The translations under genes and the position numbers were made by a program. Below are positions 5,529 to 7,495 of a DNA stretch of 7,495 bases, piece by piece. The DNA lies in contig JAFQBR010000005.1 in assembly GCA_017399665.1 (NCBI GenBank), forward strand, positions 1 to 7,495. The letters are read 5' to 3'. The DNA is from Clostridia bacterium. GTDB taxonomy: Bacteria; Bacillota_A; Clostridia; Christensenellales; Borkfalkiaceae. Each line of letters begins with the position of its first letter. Position 1 is the stretch's first letter. The notes under the pieces are model-generated. The model was not told the DNA's origin and made no database searches. It saw nothing but the letters and a program-made list of their open reading frames with translations.

Positions 5529-6140
5529 TTATTTATCCGCGCCAGATTTTTCGGTAATCATATAGCCAACACCTAACCCCGCGCTAAGTATTAGTAGCCA
5601 TAACGAAGAAGTAGATGTTCTTTGAAATGTATTTATGAAGAAATATCTTATTTTTTCAATAATATTCCAGTCTTCCATAAAATTGCGGTAGCTCCTAAAT
5701 AAATAAAAATGCATTATTACTTGACAAAAATACATAAAAATCATTGCAATAGAGCCAATAATGATTATTTTTGAAAACAATCCATTATCCCCTTTTATTA
5801 AAACCCAAATAGATAATCCTAAAATACCGATTGTTCCAATTGTATGTATATAGGTCAAAACAAGACTAACTACTGGAAAAAAATCGTTCCGATAAACACG
5901 ATTACACGCGCGTAATCCGCCAAGTAGTAGCCAGATCCCTCTTACTGACATTGTTCTATACATATTGAAGGAACGACGCATTAAGATGTCAATGCAGAAT
6001 TCTCGTTCGCTAAATGAAAATCCAATTCGCTCATATTCCTCAAAAAAATTCTCCATTCCAGCATAAAATGGCGCAAATAAAGCCAATAGGCTTAACAATG
6101 CCATAGCACATAAAATGCCACGTTTTAAATATGTTGCCAT
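5529..6140 (-). CDS. Four-helix membrane protein, triplet member 1 (unknown function)
   Basis: 203 residues, first gene of the operon. Membrane segments at ~8-26, ~88-116, ~121-145 and ~177-196. It shares MATYLKRGILCAMALLSL with member 2, the GDNGLFSKIII turn (~117-127), MYFCQV after TM3, and YMITEK at the end. The pre-TM2 motif is altered (VRGIWLLLGGL instead of RGIFYILAGFD), making this the most divergent copy there. The first ~65 bp of coding DNA, plus the AAAAAACCTC leader next to the ATG, are nearly identical to member 2. SD AGGAGAGG precedes ATG 6140. Expression is likely from the promoter at 6200-6228. Function unknown; nothing here resembles known transporters, toxins or immunity proteins. 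Confidence 0.85.
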   Translation of the reverse strand: MATYLKRGILCAMALLSLLALFAPFYAGMENFFEEYERIGFSFSEREFCIDILMRRSFNMYRTMSVRGIWLLLGGLRACNRVYRNDFFPVVSLVLTYIHTIGTIGILGLSIWVLIKGDNGLFSKIIIIGSIAMIFMYFCQVIMHFYLFRSYRNFMEDWNIIEKIRYFFINTFQRTSTSSLWLLILSAGLGVGYMITEKSGADK

Positions 6141-6177
6141 AAAAAACCTCTCCTTCTTTTGTTGTTGTTTTTACTAA

Positions 6178-6194
6178 TACTTATGGTATAAGTA
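6178..6194. promoter_or_regulatory. Inverted repeat at the start site of the triplet operon
   Basis: TACTTAT-GGT-ATAAGTA is a perfect 7-bp inverted repeat with a 3-nt centre. It begins 5 bp downstream of the -10 box at 6200-6205, so it covers the expected transcription start. This placement fits an operator; a weak RNA hairpin is the alternative. The binding protein is unknown. Confidence 0.5.
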
Positions 6195-6199
6195 ATATA

Positions 6200-6228
6200 A
6201 GAGTAGCAAATTTTTACTGCGTTGTCAA
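6200..6228 (-). promoter_or_regulatory. Promoter of the membrane-protein triplet
   Basis: On the minus strand TTGACA (6223-6228), 17 bp, and TACTCT (6200-6205) preceded by TGC, giving an extended -10 that compensates for the weaker -10 hexamer. It lies 60 bp before ATG 6140. Confidence 0.7.
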
Positions 6229-6365
6229 TAGAAAAAGAAATAAATAAGTATTTTTAGCTTTAAAAATAATTATACTCTTAGCAGTTTTTACCGCTATTTT
6301 TATAAAATAAGTGCCGATAATCGACCTATAGCCCCATTTTTTAAAAAATATTACAAAAAAACAAT
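6229..6365. other. Gene-free spacer between corrinoid terminator and triplet promoter
   Basis: No coding frame was seen. It holds a 7-bp hairpin with an AAAA/TTTT loop (arms 6279-6285 and 6290-6296, one G-T pair on the minus strand), a minus-strand TATAAT (6269-6274) without a good -35, copy B of the 17-bp repeat, and the A/T palindrome ATTTTTTAAAAAAT (6336-6349). Confidence 0.4.
6315..6331 (+). repeat. 17-bp intergenic repeat, copy B
   Basis: CGATAATCGACCTATAG differs from copy A (1442-1458) at one base. It lies 175 bp upstream of the triplet's first gene and downstream of the corrinoid-gene terminator. Weaker relatives are at 4169-4183 (same orientation) and 2493-2505 (opposite orientation). 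Confidence 0.35.
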
Positions 6366-6397
6366 AAAATAAAAAAGCCGTAAGAAAACTTACGGCT
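6366..6397 (-). terminator. Terminator of the corrinoid methyltransferase unit
   Basis: A 9-bp perfect stem, AGCCGTAAG (6376-6384) with its complement (6389-6397), has a 4-nt loop. On the minus strand it is followed by TTTTTTATTTTATT. It starts 15 bp after the corrinoid-gene stop at 6413. Confidence 0.9.
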
Positions 6398-6412
6398 AAA
6401 ATTTTGTTTTAG

Positions 6413-7047
6413 TTATTCATTACAAATTTTAAGCGCGACGTCTGCAGCGCTTGCAGCATCTAAGGTATAGTAATCTGCGCCGATACTATCACAAAAATCT
6501 TGAGTGATGGGCGCGCCACCTATCATAATTTTTACCTTACCGCGAATACCTGCTTCTTCTGCTTTTTTAACGACTTCCTTCATTTCCATCATGGTAGTAG
6601 TAAGCAGTGCTGAACAGCAAATAACCTGCGCGTTATGCTCTATTGCTTTTTGAACAAAAACTTCAGCAGGAACGTCTACGCCAAGGTCGACAACCTCTAA
6701 GCCCTTGCCCTCTAGCATCATTTTAACAATATTTTTACCTATATCGTGAAGATCGCCCTTAACAGTACCGATAACAGCTTTACCCTTTGTGGTAACACCG
6801 CTAGCAATAAGATGTGGGCGCAAAATTTCCACACCGGCATTCATTGCGCGCGCAGCAACTAGAACTTCGGGAACAAAAACCTCGTTCTTTTTAAACTTTC
6901 GCCAACGATACTCATAGCCAAAAGCAAGCCCTCTTCTAAAATGGTATTGGGGTCAATACCCTGATCTAAAGCCTGTTGAACTAACTCTTTTACCTTTGGC
7001 GCTCTACCACGCTGTAAAAAATCACTAATTTCCACTAAAATACTCAT
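6413..7047 (-). pseudogene. Methyltransferase cognate corrinoid protein, split by a -1 frameshift
   Basis: Two adjacent frames make one ~211-residue B12-binding methyltransferase corrinoid protein (MtaC/MtbC/MttC type). The N-terminal part (7047 to the TAG at 6859) carries the helical cap: MSILVEISDFLQRGRAPKVK to LLLAMSIVGE (1-50). The rest, in the -1 frame to 6413, supplies NEVFVPEVLVAARAMNAG and the Rossmann-like cobalamin domain: GDLHDIGKN (base-off His ~101), SALLTTTM (~146) and GGAP (~177). The family reads VGEKFKKNEVF; here GAAAG stands where GAAAAG is expected, so one A is missing (plus-strand TTT at 6897-6899). Beside it, T TTA AAA (6895-6889) is a -1 slippery heptamer in the correct frame, so translation could partly bypass the break. 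A lone C-terminal ORF could start at ATG 6844 but lacks the cap. SD AGGAG precedes ATG 7047, 15 bp after the methyltransferase stop. Confidence 0.85.
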
Positions 7048-7062
7048 ATATATCTCCTATAA

Positions 7063-7495
7063 TTAAGGGTTATTTTTATAAAATTCATTTACCGCTTCAA
7101 AAAATGCATCTATATTCTCCCACGGGCTAAGGGGCGGTATATCGCAACCGGAAGAAATAACGAAATTTTTGAATTTACAGCAATCTTGCATAATTTGCTC
7201 CGTTGCATGTTTTACAGATTGCGCGCTTCCGTTTCTAATTTGCCCTGCTGGGTCAACGTTGCCCATAACTACAATATCTTTTGGCATTTTTTCAAGCATA
7301 TCTGCCATTTTTACCGCGTTACCAAAGTGATAAGCTGCGCAATTTGTGTTTAAAATACTGTCCGTCATAAGCAAGATATTATCTCCGCAGTTATGATAGA
7401 TAACAATAAAATCATCCGTTTGAACGGCAGAAACAATCTTTTTAACGTATGGCGCAGAAAATTCTTCTGCCAAAACAGGCGAAAGCATACCTGCA
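7063..7495 (-). CDS. UroD/MtaA-family cobamide methyltransferase, C-terminal part (5' end outside window)
   Basis: The frame is open to the right edge; the visible 143-odd residues are the C-terminal half of a uroporphyrinogen-decarboxylase-fold protein. Matching motifs in order: AGMLSPVLAEEF, VIYHNCGDN, YHFGNAV, DIVVMGNVDP, FVISSGCDIPPLSPWENI, and a short FFEAVNEFYKNNP tail. The H-x-C of YHNC and the later Cys of SSGC form the HxC...C zinc-site pattern of methylcobamide:CoM-type methyltransferases (MtaA/MtbA and relatives). HemE decarboxylases lack it, so a methyltransferase role is favoured over heme synthesis. Zn-bound thiol or a similar acceptor chemistry is family knowledge; substrate and acceptor are not readable here. 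The corrinoid protein follows 15 bp downstream, so the two are almost certainly partners in one operon. Met at 7488 is internal, not the start. Confidence 0.87.
   Translation of the reverse strand, partial: AGMLSPVLAEEFSAPYVKKIVSAVQTDDFIVIYHNCGDNILLMTDSILNTNCAAYHFGNAVKMADMLEKMPKDIVVMGNVDPAGQIRNGSAQSVKHATEQIMQDCCKFKNFVISSGCDIPPLSPWENIDAFFEAVNEFYKNNP

Noticed and set aside
6279..6296. Hairpin in the triplet leader as a riboswitch or attenuator
   Set aside because: Only 7 bp, upstream of the mapped promoter rather than downstream, and no conserved aptamer features seen.

Overview
The window reads as chromosome of an anaerobic, low-GC Clostridia-type bacterium, probably uncultured. This is inferred from the AT-rich intergenic DNA, strong AGGAGG-like ribosome binding sites, SigA-type promoters, A/T-flanked hairpin terminators, and an obligate-anaerobe gene set (rubredoxin, reverse rubrerythrin, PerR, corrinoid methyltransferase parts). 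Every gene I can support lies on the minus strand, so transcription runs from high to low coordinates. No rRNA, tRNA, CRISPR array, insertion sequence or phage gene was seen.

Layout from the right edge, in the direction of transcription: (1) 7495-6413, the 3' part of a UroD/MtaA-type methyltransferase followed by its corrinoid protein. The corrinoid gene carries a -1 frameshift, and a T_TTA_AAA slippery heptamer sits beside it in the correct frame. A clean terminator closes the unit. (2) 6228-4211, a promoter with an inverted repeat in the leader, then three tandem paralogous four-helix membrane proteins of unknown function. Their first ~30 codons are nearly identical in DNA while the rest has diverged; a terminator follows. 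(3) 4122-3720, a short spacer with an orphan plus-strand promoter/SD and a small XRE-type HTH regulator with its own terminator. (4) 3612-2528, perR with a consensus promoter and a perfect 7-1-7 palindrome at the start site, then reverse rubrerythrin and a terminator. (5) 2510-1482, a Glu-rich lipoprotein of unknown function. (6) 1377-1101, a rubredoxin with an unusual C-x-C first knuckle, then a terminator. (7) 1068-1, a strong promoter driving a lipoprotein with a parallel beta-helix glycosidase-like domain, cut by the window edge.

Functionally, rubredoxin and reverse rubrerythrin are the electron carrier and terminal peroxidase of the clostridial NADH-dependent peroxide detoxification route, with PerR as the likely peroxide-sensing repressor. 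The methyltransferase pair belongs to cobamide-dependent C1 metabolism (demethylation of methanol, methylamines or methoxylated compounds; the substrate is not readable here). The membrane-protein triplet and the two lipoproteins are the least explained parts. The most interesting signals are the frameshift site, the triplet with conserved 5' ends, and the variant rubredoxin.
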